This document shows positions 16,654 to 25,508 of a stretch of DNA of 64,000 bases, one piece after another (positions within the stretch are counted from its first letter, which is position 1; each line of letters opens with the position of its first letter). The position numbers and the translations under genes are program-made. Location: contig NZ_JACVFB010000003.1 of NCBI RefSeq assembly GCF_014529945.1, positions 124,001 through 188,000 of the forward strand, in the 5' to 3' direction. Source of the DNA: Chitinophaga varians. GTDB taxonomy: Bacteria; Bacteroidota; Bacteroidia; Chitinophagales; Chitinophagaceae. The notes under the pieces are model-generated. The model worked only from the letters and a program-made list of their open reading frames with translations. It was not told the origin of the DNA and made no database searches.

Positions 16654-18066
16654 CTAGTTATTCGTATCCCACCAGACACGATCGTTTATGGTTGCCTTTT
16701 GATCTGGTTGCGGATTCGTTAGTTCTTCCACTGCCGGATAAGGCCATCTTCTCGGAATACCTTTCGCCGTAGTGCCAATATAAGGCTTCAGCTGCGGGTA
16801 GCCGGTACGACGCCAGTCGTTGTATGCTTCCGGCGACAGGAAATTAGCTATATACTTTTCAGTGATAATTTGCTGTACCGCGTTGTCAGCCGCTAGTGCC
16901 GGCCGCGCGTTGATGTATGCTGTCTGCGCTGCAGGCTCTACGCCCAACATCGACATATGTGCGGCAATAGCCTCCCGGTATATCGGTTCCGCTGCAGCAG
17001 CGCCCTGTTTGATGAAGGTGGCTTCTGCTTTCAGGAACAAGGCTTCGCTATACGTTATCAGAAACAGCCTGGCGGTAGCGCCGGCATAAAAACTGTTGAT
17101 CGTCGACAAGCTATTCAGATCAGACGCCGGAGCATCGTTCACATTACGACCTACGTACTCACCTTTGTTGTTTTTGGTGGCGATGATCGGCAACCTGGGG
17201 TCCTGGCGGACCTTCAGGGAATCGACAAATGACTGTCCCAATACTACGCCTCCCGAAGCTGGCCTGATAATGGCATACCATGGATTTGACGTATTGCCCG
17301 TACCCGGATAGGCAACAGCCGCATTGTCCGCATTACCGCCAAAACCTTTTGCCAGGGCGGCGAGTGCATTGTCCGCCTGTTGGCCGGCGGTATGACCAGG
17401 GGCTTTCGTCAGCCGCAGATAATAGCGGGCTTTGAGCGTGTACACCAACTTCCTCCACTGTGCCATATCGCCCTGGTAAATGAAGTCGTCCTCTCCCGGA
17501 GCGATCTTGCTGGCCGGCTGGTCCATGTAATACAATGCGCTGTCGAGCAGCTGCTGGATAACATTGTATATCGATTCCTGGCTGTCATACTTCGGTCTGG
17601 TCACCTGCGGCATTTTGAATGCCTCGGAATACGGAATATTGTTCCACAAATCGGTGGTAATGGCCAGGTTATAGGCAAACAGGGTTTTACCGATAGCCAC
17701 GTATTGGTAATGCTTCGCAGCGGTCGCCTGATTGTTCATCACCTGCAGGTTCTGAAATATGGTCGTGTACAAGGCACCACCCCATGCACTGTTTGCATCC
17801 ACACTGGTCATAAAATAAGATTCCAGATTGGGTGATTGCTGGTTTAGCGACAAGTGCTGCATCCAGTAAGAGACAACATTCGTATTGGAGTTGCTGGCGC
17901 CGCCCATCACCTGGCTGGCCGTGGCTACTTCCACCGGAGACAACATCAACGCTTCACTTACTTTCAGCGGATTATTAGGATCATCGTTAATATCCAGGAA
18001 TTTTTTACACCCGGTAGTCAGGAGCACTGCACAACCCATAAAGGCGAGTGTTCTAATTATTCTCAT
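16654..18066 (-). CDS. SusD/RagB-family lipoprotein (pair 1)
   Basis: A 470-residue SusD-like surface glycan- or nutrient-binding lipoprotein. The signal MRIIRTLAFMGCAVLLTTGC ends in the lipidated Cys and is followed by KKFLDINDDPNNP, typical of the SusD-like_2 branch. TPR-like helices and the C-terminal RRWPYPAVEELTNP block fit the family. It forms a capped transporter with the SusC protein encoded 21 bases upstream. No degradative enzyme gene lies in this short operon, so the ligand cannot be guessed; peptides are possible for this branch. Confidence 0.93.
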   Translation of the reverse strand: MRIIRTLAFMGCAVLLTTGCKKFLDINDDPNNPLKVSEALMLSPVEVATASQVMGGASNSNTNVVSYWMQHLSLNQQSPNLESYFMTSVDANSAWGGALYTTIFQNLQVMNNQATAAKHYQYVAIGKTLFAYNLAITTDLWNNIPYSEAFKMPQVTRPKYDSQESIYNVIQQLLDSALYYMDQPASKIAPGEDDFIYQGDMAQWRKLVYTLKARYYLRLTKAPGHTAGQQADNALAALAKGFGGNADNAAVAYPGTGNTSNPWYAIIRPASGGVVLGQSFVDSLKVRQDPRLPIIATKNNKGEYVGRNVNDAPASDLNSLSTINSFYAGATARLFLITYSEALFLKAEATFIKQGAAAAEPIYREAIAAHMSMLGVEPAAQTAYINARPALAADNAVQQIITEKYIANFLSPEAYNDWRRTGYPQLKPYIGTTAKGIPRRWPYPAVEELTNPQPDQKATINDRVWWDTNN

Positions 18067-18087
18067 GTAGTTAGCTTTAAATAGTCA

Positions 18088-21000
18088 TTAAAAGGATACT
18101 TTCAGGCCCACCACCACACTGCGGTTGGAAGGCACGTTGAAGTTGGAGAAACCCTGACCGTTGCCGGCGCCGTCGAGGCTCACTTCCGGATCAGAACCGG
18201 TATAGTTTTTATGCAGAATGAAGTTGGTACCGGTAACGGATAACACCAGTGAACGGAACCCTTTGTTTTTCAGCAACGAAGCCGCCAGATCATAGCTCAG
18301 GGCCACCTGACGCAGCTTCAGGAAAGAACCATCTTCTACACTGCTTTCGCTCACTTTGGAGTATGAATTCCTGTAGTACGTTTCATCCAGCTTAATGGCA
18401 ATATCATTCGGCTTACCGTCAGCTTGTTTTACGCCTGGTAACACAACGGTTTCACCTCTGTTCTCCGTCGCTTTAGCGGTACCATAAAAATAGAGATACG
18501 AGTTGTCGAGATTGATCACATCACCACCATGACGGTGGTCCAGTACGAAGGAGAAAGTAAGCCCTTTATAATTCAGCGAGCTGGAAATACCGCCCAGCCA
18601 TTTCGGCGTGGCATTACCAATAGGCCCCATATCGGTGCTGATAATAGGATAACCATTATCATCGATGATCAGCTGGTGGTTGTCATTACGCAGGTAGTAA
18701 TTGCCGTAGATCACACCATAAGGCTGGTTGGCATAGGCAAAGATGCCCGGGCTGTTGAAGCCGGCAAACTGAATATAGTTCACCCCATCGGCCAGGCTAA
18801 GCACTTTGTTGGTAATTTTTGTATAGTTGACGTTGACGTTCCAGGTGAGGTTGGCGGTCTTAATGGGTGTAACGCCCAGCGTTACTTCCACCCCTTTGTT
18901 CTGCATAGAACCAGCATTCAGGGAAGCGCCGGTGAAACCGGTGGCAGGCGAAACGGGAGAACCAGGTGTCAACAGGTCAGTGCTCTTTTTATCGAAGTAA
19001 GATACTTCCAGAGAGGCCCTGTTACGGAAAAATTTAGTCTCCAACCCCACTTCAAATTCTTTCAGCTTTTCGTTGCGCAGCGGGAAGCCATAGGTGCTGG
19101 TCAGCGTATAGCCGTTCTGTCCGAAGAAAGGGAAGTTGGCACCCGGAGAAGCCCTGAAATAGGGATTACTGAGGGCATAAGGACCAACGTTATCATTACC
19201 TACTGCGGAATAAGATACTCTTACTTTACCGAAATTAAACACAGGGTTGTCTGCCATCTTCAGCGGCTCGGTAAACACAAAACCTACGCTGGCAGACCCA
19301 TAAGGATAAAACTGGTTGTCTTTGGATAGTACAGAGCTACCATCATAACGACCGGTAAGCGCGAGGGTCAGCATACGTTTGTACTCCAGATTGGCCTGCG
19401 CATAGAAGCCTACTTTGCGTGTACGATAGTAGTTATAGTTGGAAGTAACCTCTGCAAAGTTGGTGATGTTGTACAGCTTTTCTACAGAGATGCCCACACC
19501 CTGCACATAGTTGTTGTCGTTATAGTTCACCAGAATGTTGTTACCGATCAACAGGCTACCGAACAGGTCATTGCCAAATTCCTTTTTGGCTTCCAGCATC
19601 AGGTCGTGGTTAAACTGCTGACTCTTGATGTCACGTTTGTACATCTGGCCGTTCACAGGCGTGCTGCCGTTGTTGCCCCATCCGATGGCGCCGGGCGCTT
19701 CGTGATAATCGGTGGTGGACACATACATGTCTGCGCCTACACGTTCGGTGACAGTAAGCCATGACAGCGGCGTGTAGCTGAGGGTAACGACAGGGATGAT
19801 GCGATTGTTACGATCGCGCAGGCCGGTGTTGTCCAGTATCCAGTAAGGGTTATTGCGGGAGCCACGGTATAAACGCTGCGAACCGTCTTCATTCACCGTG
19901 GGAAAAGGGTCCCAGGAAATAGGGGCGCCGTATACGGTCCACAAAGGATTCACGAAGTTGTTTCCTTCCAGATAACGATGGTTGTCCGACTGGATGTAGT
20001 TGAATTGGGTAGACAGCTGCAGGTTGTCCAGCAGTTTAACGCCATATTTTACAAACAATGAATGCCGGCTGTAATCCGTGTTGGGTATGGTTCCGTTGGT
20101 CTTCAGGTAAGAATAGGACACCATATAGTTGGAGCGGTCCGTATAGCCGGAAACGTTAATATTATTATCGGTGGTATGACCGGTTTTGAAAAACTCTTTC
20201 GCGGGGTTATGCTTTTTTACCGGCACCCCGTTTACTTTCAGGGTATCGATGGCTGGCCCCCAGGAGGAAGAGTTCTGAACGCCGGCGTTACCATCATCGT
20301 ATTTACCATGATTACCCTGTGCGTATTTATCCTGAAACTTCGGCAGAATAGGATTCTGGAAGGAATAGCTGCTGCTGAAAGTCAGATTGGGTTTTCCCTG
20401 TTTCCCTTTTCCGCTGCCATTTTTGGTAGTGATCAGCACAGCGCCCCTCGCGGCGGCAGAACCATACAACGCTGTGGCAGCAGCGCCTTTCAGCACTGTC
20501 ATACTTTCAATGATGTTAGGATCGATATCACCGCCACGGTTCACGGTACCCCCGGAATACATAGATCCGTTGGGGTTACCAGCCTCGCTATTGTCCATGG
20601 GCACACCGTCGATCACAAACAACGCCTGGTTGTTGCCTACCAGGGAAGTAGCGCCACGGATCACGATTCTGGCGGAGCTGCCCGGCACACCGCTGGAGCT
20701 GGTGACCTGCACCCCGGACACTTTACCGGCAAGTGCGCTCACCACGTTATCCTGTTTGGCGTCTACCAGCGCTGCGCCTTTTACTTCTTCAACGCTATAG
20801 GTAAGCATGCGTTTGTCGCGTTTAATACCTAACGCAGTCACCAGTACTTCATTGATCTGGCGCGAGTTTTCATCCAGTGTGATATTGATCACTGCGTTTT
20901 TTTCTACTTTGATTTCTGTGGTGTTGTAACCAATAGCTGTTACCAGCAGCACATCCCCTTCTTTGGCAGCGATGCGGAAGGTACCGTCACCGATAGCGGC

Positions 21001-21153
21001 GGCGCCGGTATTAGCGCCTTTAACGCGGACAGAAGCCCCCGGCACCGGCGCACCATCCTTACTGGTAATTTTACCCGATATAAACGGGGTCTGCGCATAG
21101 GCAACGGATAGCGCTAATAGCAGCATGACTGCTATCAAAAATTGTCTTTTCAT
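18088..21153 (-). CDS. SusC/RagA-family TonB-dependent transporter (pair 1)
   Basis: A 1021-residue outer-membrane transporter. The signal peptide ends AYAQ; a carboxypeptidase-like domain follows at about 22-105 (ISGKITSKDGAPVPGASVRV). The SusC plug carries VLVTALGIKRDKR, VSALAGKVSGVQVTSSSGVP and LFVIDGVPMDNS, then VLKGAAATALYGSAAARGAV. The barrel ends NVPSNRSVVVGLKVSF. There is no STN domain, so no sigma signalling through FecR is expected. Paired with the SusD-like gene directly downstream. Confidence 0.95.
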   Translation of the reverse strand: MKRQFLIAVMLLLALSVAYAQTPFISGKITSKDGAPVPGASVRVKGANTGAAAIGDGTFRIAAKEGDVLLVTAIGYNTTEIKVEKNAVINITLDENSRQINEVLVTALGIKRDKRMLTYSVEEVKGAALVDAKQDNVVSALAGKVSGVQVTSSSGVPGSSARIVIRGATSLVGNNQALFVIDGVPMDNSEAGNPNGSMYSGGTVNRGGDIDPNIIESMTVLKGAAATALYGSAAARGAVLITTKNGSGKGKQGKPNLTFSSSYSFQNPILPKFQDKYAQGNHGKYDDGNAGVQNSSSWGPAIDTLKVNGVPVKKHNPAKEFFKTGHTTDNNINVSGYTDRSNYMVSYSYLKTNGTIPNTDYSRHSLFVKYGVKLLDNLQLSTQFNYIQSDNHRYLEGNNFVNPLWTVYGAPISWDPFPTVNEDGSQRLYRGSRNNPYWILDNTGLRDRNNRIIPVVTLSYTPLSWLTVTERVGADMYVSTTDYHEAPGAIGWGNNGSTPVNGQMYKRDIKSQQFNHDLMLEAKKEFGNDLFGSLLIGNNILVNYNDNNYVQGVGISVEKLYNITNFAEVTSNYNYYRTRKVGFYAQANLEYKRMLTLALTGRYDGSSVLSKDNQFYPYGSASVGFVFTEPLKMADNPVFNFGKVRVSYSAVGNDNVGPYALSNPYFRASPGANFPFFGQNGYTLTSTYGFPLRNEKLKEFEVGLETKFFRNRASLEVSYFDKKSTDLLTPGSPVSPATGFTGASLNAGSMQNKGVEVTLGVTPIKTANLTWNVNVNYTKITNKVLSLADGVNYIQFAGFNSPGIFAYANQPYGVIYGNYYLRNDNHQLIIDDNGYPIISTDMGPIGNATPKWLGGISSSLNYKGLTFSFVLDHRHGGDVINLDNSYLYFYGTAKATENRGETVVLPGVKQADGKPNDIAIKLDETYYRNSYSKVSESSVEDGSFLKLRQVALSYDLAASLLKNKGFRSLVLSVTGTNFILHKNYTGSDPEVSLDGAGNGQGFSNFNVPSNRSVVVGLKVSF

Positions 21154-21646
21154 AAGTGTTACATTGATAGAATGATCAGCCGGCCATATGCCAGCCGGTG
21201 CTTGTGAGCGATTTCATTAAGACAGCGATAGATCTGTTTTTTGTATACGTGAATTACCGGGCGCGCTGTCATTAACAGCGCACCTCTGTTGTGTTCTTTT
21301 AAAGCGATCAAAAAATTACCGGTGCAGCGTTCCACTGCCACCTGTTGTGGTTGATATCCTCTCGGCGCAATAACTATATTTTTCAGTCTCCTGATAATGG
21401 GTTGAAATTAGGTCACATCGGGATAGGTGATTACATTATATTTAACCACTTCTTTACTAAAATTAACAGGGCTAACTTATCTACATCAACAACAAAGATC
21501 GTCAAAACACAATACAGAAAAGGATTACAGGAAACAAACAAGTAAATTAACTATTCTAGCTACAGCAAAATAAGATAACATCTGATAAAAAAAAACGATT
21601 ATATCATTACCCCGGGCTAAAGCCCGGGGCAAGATGTAGTTAAAGT
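21154..21646. other. Long intergenic region upstream of SusC 1
   Basis: About 490 bases between two minus-strand genes, probably holding the promoter and leader of SusC pair 1. Visible structure: a hairpin GCGCTGT (21263-21269)/ACAGCGC (21275-21281), an A+T-rich stretch from about 21370 to 21600, and the CCCCGGGC palindrome listed separately. A 60-codon minus-strand frame at 21159-21341 has no supporting features. I find no exact TAnnTTTG element on the minus strand. Confidence 0.5.
21610..21629. repeat. REP-like CCCCGGGC palindrome, possible terminator
   Basis: CCCCGGGCT (21610-21618) and AGCCCGGGG (21621-21629) form a 9-bp palindrome of the same type as two copies at 39064-39083 and 39148-39167. 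It lies 18 bases past the stop of the FAD oxidoreductase gene; on the minus strand nine T residues follow after about 14 bases, so it may help end transcription. Confidence 0.55.
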
Positions 21647-23926
21647 TCATTGATAGCAGCGTACTGCAAATACCGCGGCGGGAACATCGGCAGAAGGATG
21701 TTCTACTTCTATTGTTATTTGATCTGTAGTGAATGGCTGTGGCAACTGTAGCCGGTTATGTGTCTCATAGTTGCCGGTTACTTCGGCCAATATACGCCCG
21801 GTGGCATCTTTTATCCGGTAGTTGCGCACGCAGAAAGGCATCACTGTCTCCGGATGTGTCATCAGCACCGACTCCATCGGATGATCATAATCTGCGTCAA
21901 AGAAAAGGTCCATATGCCCGATGGTGACGGGAGCGTTCCAACGGAGCGTCAAATGCGGCGCAGGGTCGGCCCAGTCGGCCACCCAGGCATTGGGACCATT
22001 GACCGGCCTGTCGGTCCCGTTACGGATATGCGCCGCCTGAAACAACGCAATACCGGTTTCATATCTGAGATCGATGTTATGGCCTTCCGGACGCCGCTGC
22101 GGGCACCAGAATTCAAACGCTTCCATGCCAATATCTTCAGGCGGCGTTTGTTTACCATAGTTGGAAACCGCTTTGTTCACCGTATTAAAAACGGATAACA
22201 CGCCGGTGAGCCGCTTATGGGTACGATGCAGCTGTACCAACGGATTTTTCTGAAAGATGACAAACGCATAGGCATCCTCTTCCAGCACAGTGCTGAAGGA
22301 AAGTGGTACACAGTTCCTCCCCGGATGCAGTGCCACGATTTGTTTTTCCAGCGTAACATCCGGCGTATGATTGCCGCTTCTGCTGCTGATGCGCAACTCC
22401 ACCTCCAGCGAGGTATTTTCAGCAGCGTCTGCATGAAACACCATCGGACCGATGCCACCTTTGGGCAAAGGCAGTAGCTGCGCTACGGATAACTGCAACG
22501 GCTGTGTGAAAGTGGCTCCCGGAAAACCGGTAAATACGAGTTCACTGGAAGCTGTAATGGTAGCGGATTGTACCAGATCGTCCCTATCCTGTAACCTAAG
22601 CCCGGGTATATGCTGACCGGTTTGCTGCAATCTCTTTTGCAGCACAGGCACCAGCCCCTGATGAAAAACATCCGCAGGCAATACCTGTTGTTCTTTACAG
22701 ATAGCCGCTGCCACTGCTGCGGCCTGCGTGGCATAAGCCGCCGTAGCCATCACACGGGTGGAGGCAAAAGCCACATGGGAAGCACTGATGATACGGCCGC
22801 CGAGAAACAGGTTACGGATATTGCGGCTATAGAGACTGCGGTAAGGTATCTGATAAATGCCTTTGCTATGCCATTGATTACAGCCGGGTTTCTCACTGAA
22901 AACACCATCCGCCGGATGCAGGTCTACCGACCAGCCACCGAAGGCCACAGCATCAGCATGCGCGCGCTGTTCGATGATATCCTGTTGTATCATCATATAG
23001 TCCCCTTCAAAGCGACGGCTCTCCCTTTTGCCTGGTATCATGCCCACCCATTCCAGGGTGAGGGTTTCTGCTTCCGGGAAATTGCCTGAGTTCTTGATAT
23101 AATCCCATACGCCATATACTACCTTCCACAGTTCCCATTTTATTTTCTCCGTGTCGTGCACGGTGTCCAGCCGTCCGCCATATTCTATCCACCACAGTTT
23201 ACACCCGAAATCACCGGCGTTAAAAGATTTGAATCTGGGAATGGCGGTGATATCTTTCAGCGCAAAAGCAGGCGGGGTGTACTGTACCGGTCGACCCGTA
23301 TCTTTACTATAGAAGTAAAGGGAATGTCCCAGCAATTCGCCATATTCAACGGAAGGGGCGAACTTCTCCCCAAACTCTTCCCGGCTCTCTGCACCCATGC
23401 GGAAAGCGGCGCCGGCGAGGAAGCCTACCACGCCATCGCCGGAAGCGTCGCAAAACAAAGGAGCTGTTAACGTATAGGTGGTTTGGTTCTGGCTGCAGAA
23501 AGCCTTCAGCGCCCCGATGGTAGCTTCGTCTTTTTTCTCCACTGCATATACGGCGGTATTCAGCAACAGGGTGATGTTAGGTTCCTGCGTTACTTTATCC
23601 AGCAGGACCATATCAAAAATAACCGGATTACCTTCCGGGTTGCGGAAAGTGTTCTCCACGAGTATTTCATTTACCAGTCCGCCTTCGCGGGCCCAGCGGT
23701 TGTTATTGCCCATATGGGAAGTGGCGCCCAATATCCATAAACGGACTTCACTGCTGGCGTTACCACCCAGTACGGGCCGGTCTTGTACCAGCACTACTTT
23801 CAGCCCCTGCCGGGCGGCGGTAACAGCGCCGCATACGCCTGACAGTCCGCCGCCAGTGATCACCAGGTCTGCGTTAATGTCCACGGTCGGGAAAGCACGG
23901 TCTCCTGTTGTTCCGGATGTAATCAT
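21647..23926 (-). CDS. FAD-dependent oxidoreductase (PF12831 type) with C-terminal sandwich domain
   Basis: A 759-residue protein. Residues about 20-60 hold the FAD-binding fold: DLVITGGGLSGVCGAVTAARQG, with an acidic/NAD-like strand end VVLVQD, then RPVLGGNASSEVRLW, typical of the FAD_oxidored family. The family core continues to about residue 430 (LFLGGRIISASHVAFASTRV, then MATAAYATQAAAVAAA). The C-terminal ~200 residues are beta-rich and resemble a discoidin-like binding module (VTIGHMDLFFDADYDHPMES). No signal peptide is seen. The gene is separated from the carbohydrate operon upstream by a double palindrome (24015-24045) also found twice near the LacI gene, so it probably has its own promoter under the same control. 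Reaction unknown; oxidation of a sugar or sugar product fits the setting. Confidence 0.84.
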   Translation of the reverse strand: MITSGTTGDRAFPTVDINADLVITGGGLSGVCGAVTAARQGLKVVLVQDRPVLGGNASSEVRLWILGATSHMGNNNRWAREGGLVNEILVENTFRNPEGNPVIFDMVLLDKVTQEPNITLLLNTAVYAVEKKDEATIGALKAFCSQNQTTYTLTAPLFCDASGDGVVGFLAGAAFRMGAESREEFGEKFAPSVEYGELLGHSLYFYSKDTGRPVQYTPPAFALKDITAIPRFKSFNAGDFGCKLWWIEYGGRLDTVHDTEKIKWELWKVVYGVWDYIKNSGNFPEAETLTLEWVGMIPGKRESRRFEGDYMMIQQDIIEQRAHADAVAFGGWSVDLHPADGVFSEKPGCNQWHSKGIYQIPYRSLYSRNIRNLFLGGRIISASHVAFASTRVMATAAYATQAAAVAAAICKEQQVLPADVFHQGLVPVLQKRLQQTGQHIPGLRLQDRDDLVQSATITASSELVFTGFPGATFTQPLQLSVAQLLPLPKGGIGPMVFHADAAENTSLEVELRISSRSGNHTPDVTLEKQIVALHPGRNCVPLSFSTVLEEDAYAFVIFQKNPLVQLHRTHKRLTGVLSVFNTVNKAVSNYGKQTPPEDIGMEAFEFWCPQRRPEGHNIDLRYETGIALFQAAHIRNGTDRPVNGPNAWVADWADPAPHLTLRWNAPVTIGHMDLFFDADYDHPMESVLMTHPETVMPFCVRNYRIKDATGRILAEVTGNYETHNRLQLPQPFTTDQITIEVEHPSADVPAAVFAVRCYQ

Positions 23927-24014
23927 GATTCTTCAGTTATAGTTTTAGTAGAGTGCAAGTCAAATTAACAAACCGTGTCCGGCAACGGCAAGCGTTACGG
24001 CCACTAAAAAAAAC

Positions 24015-24045
24015 GGGAACATTCCCATTTGCCGGGAATGTTCCC
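24015..24045. promoter_or_regulatory. LacI-type double operator, site 1
   Basis: GGGAACATTCCC (24015-24026), a 7-bp spacer, and GGGAATGTTCCC (24034-24045): two near-palindromic half-sites that are reverse complements of each other. It lies 89 bp upstream of the FAD oxidoreductase start. The same arrangement with the same 7-bp spacing occurs at 35654-35684 and 36763-36793 on both sides of the LacI gene. Confidence 0.82.
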
Positions 24046-24083
24046 AACAAGCTGCACCGGGGTTTCGCATCACAACAGGTGCA

Positions 24084-25508
24084 TCACTTGCCGGGTTGTC
24101 CCCGCAATAAAATTTTGCCGATGTATACAACGTTACGGTCATACTTCTCCGGATGACGGGTAATATCTTCCAGTTGCGCAGCCCCCAGGATGGTGCGTTT
24201 GTCCGCCTTTTCGGCCAACAGGCGCAAGGTGACGGTATGTTTGCCCGGTGGCAGAATGATCATCTCATACTGCCCGCGATAACGGTTATTACAAAAATTA
24301 TTGAATCGGTTGATGATAAAGCTGCCACTGCTGTCGGTTTCTTCCGCCTCGCTCAGAAAGCGCGTCCCTTTGGGACTGTGGCTGGCCAGTTTCATGCGCT
24401 GCCCGTCTACCACGGCTTCCAGTTGACCTGCTTCCGGACCACCGATATCGAAGATACCGAACATGGTGCCGGTGAAATGAAACGTGAACGAGGCTCCCGG
24501 CTGTTCTGCTGCCATCACATAAGGAAACCAGCCCTGGAACTGCTTCAGCGGCAACTGGTCGGTGGCCGTCTTTTTAAACCCGCTGCTGAAAGTGCCTATC
24601 TGTAACGGGTCGTACATGCCCGCATCTTCCCAGTTATCAGCTAACAACGGCACTGGTAACGCCAACGGCCGTACGCTCTTGGCAGCCTGTATCTTCTGCA
24701 TGCCCCGCGCGATGGCCGCGGCATATAAATTACCGCCCGCCATAATGGGATGCAACCCGTCACGGGAATAGACGATCTTTCCGGGCACGTCTTCTGCGCT
24801 TTTCCATATCAGCTTTCCTGCCCGCTCCAGCATGGTGGGCTCCATGCCAAGGTGAATGGAGGGCAACGCATAATGCGCCGCCAGCTGCTCCAGTCCCTGT
24901 ATATGTTCCGGTACCTGGCCCGCTGCATATGCGTTCGTGTGGCCGATATTGACTGTATAGATCAGGCAGATATCCGTCTGTGGCGATCTTTTTCTGATCT
25001 GCCGGATAATACCTTCCATACCCTCAGGCCAGGCGCCGTTTACCGCAAACTCCACGAATACCAGATCAGGGTGATATCGCATCAGCTGCTCCTGCAGGCG
25101 GCAGGCGCCGAGGTCTGTCCCTGTTCCGGAAACACCGGCGTTAATGCCTTTCATGACCGCTGCGGGGAACATGGACTGTATATATCGCGCTGTTTGCCGG
25201 CGGTAACACTGATTTCCCTGTGTGATGCTGCCACCGATGAAACCGATGGTCAGCGGTTGACCAGCTGCCGCCTTGCGAAAGAAATGCGGCAAACCACCCC
25301 GCACCGTGCATTCGTTGCCGTTATAATAACTACCTGTACCAACGAGGGGCACAGTGGTATCTCCCGGATTAAAATACAAGGGCGAAGCGCCCGCCTGGGA
25401 AGCCGCAATGAGCCGTGCCTCTTCCGCCTCTTCACGGTTCTGGGCATAGGCGGAGGCCAGCAACAACAGACTGCCGGCGAGTATCGTGCAAAAACGTTTA
25501 TAGTTCAT
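24084..25508 (-). CDS. Exported SGNH/GDSL-type hydrolase
   Basis: A 474-residue exported esterase candidate starting MNYKRFCTILAGSLLLLASAYAQ; an ATG four codons earlier is possible. Catalytic blocks are present: the nucleophile block LTIGFIGGSITQGNQC (Ser in GGSIT), FVEFAVNGA for the Asn block, and DGLHPIMAG with Asp and His. The region after about 290 is beta-rich (FQGWFPYVMAAEQPGASFTF) and resembles an accessory sandwich. In this locus it would most likely remove acetyl or similar ester groups from the glycan. It overlaps the stop of the upstream gene by 11 bases, so the two are translationally coupled. Confidence 0.85.
   Translation of the reverse strand: MNYKRFCTILAGSLLLLASAYAQNREEAEEARLIAASQAGASPLYFNPGDTTVPLVGTGSYYNGNECTVRGGLPHFFRKAAAGQPLTIGFIGGSITQGNQCYRRQTARYIQSMFPAAVMKGINAGVSGTGTDLGACRLQEQLMRYHPDLVFVEFAVNGAWPEGMEGIIRQIRKRSPQTDICLIYTVNIGHTNAYAAGQVPEHIQGLEQLAAHYALPSIHLGMEPTMLERAGKLIWKSAEDVPGKIVYSRDGLHPIMAGGNLYAAAIARGMQKIQAAKSVRPLALPVPLLADNWEDAGMYDPLQIGTFSSGFKKTATDQLPLKQFQGWFPYVMAAEQPGASFTFHFTGTMFGIFDIGGPEAGQLEAVVDGQRMKLASHSPKGTRFLSEAEETDSSGSFIINRFNNFCNNRYRGQYEMIILPPGKHTVTLRLLAEKADKRTILGAAQLEDITRHPEKYDRNVVYIGKILLRGQPGK

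Noticed and set aside
18529..19329. 266-codon plus-strand frame inside SusC 1
   Set aside because: Antisense shadow of a well-supported SusC gene; no family features and codon pattern follows the other strand.
21159..21341. 60-codon minus-strand frame just before SusC 1
   Set aside because: Ends 5 bases from SusC but has no family likeness, and crosses a leader hairpin. More likely untranslated leader.
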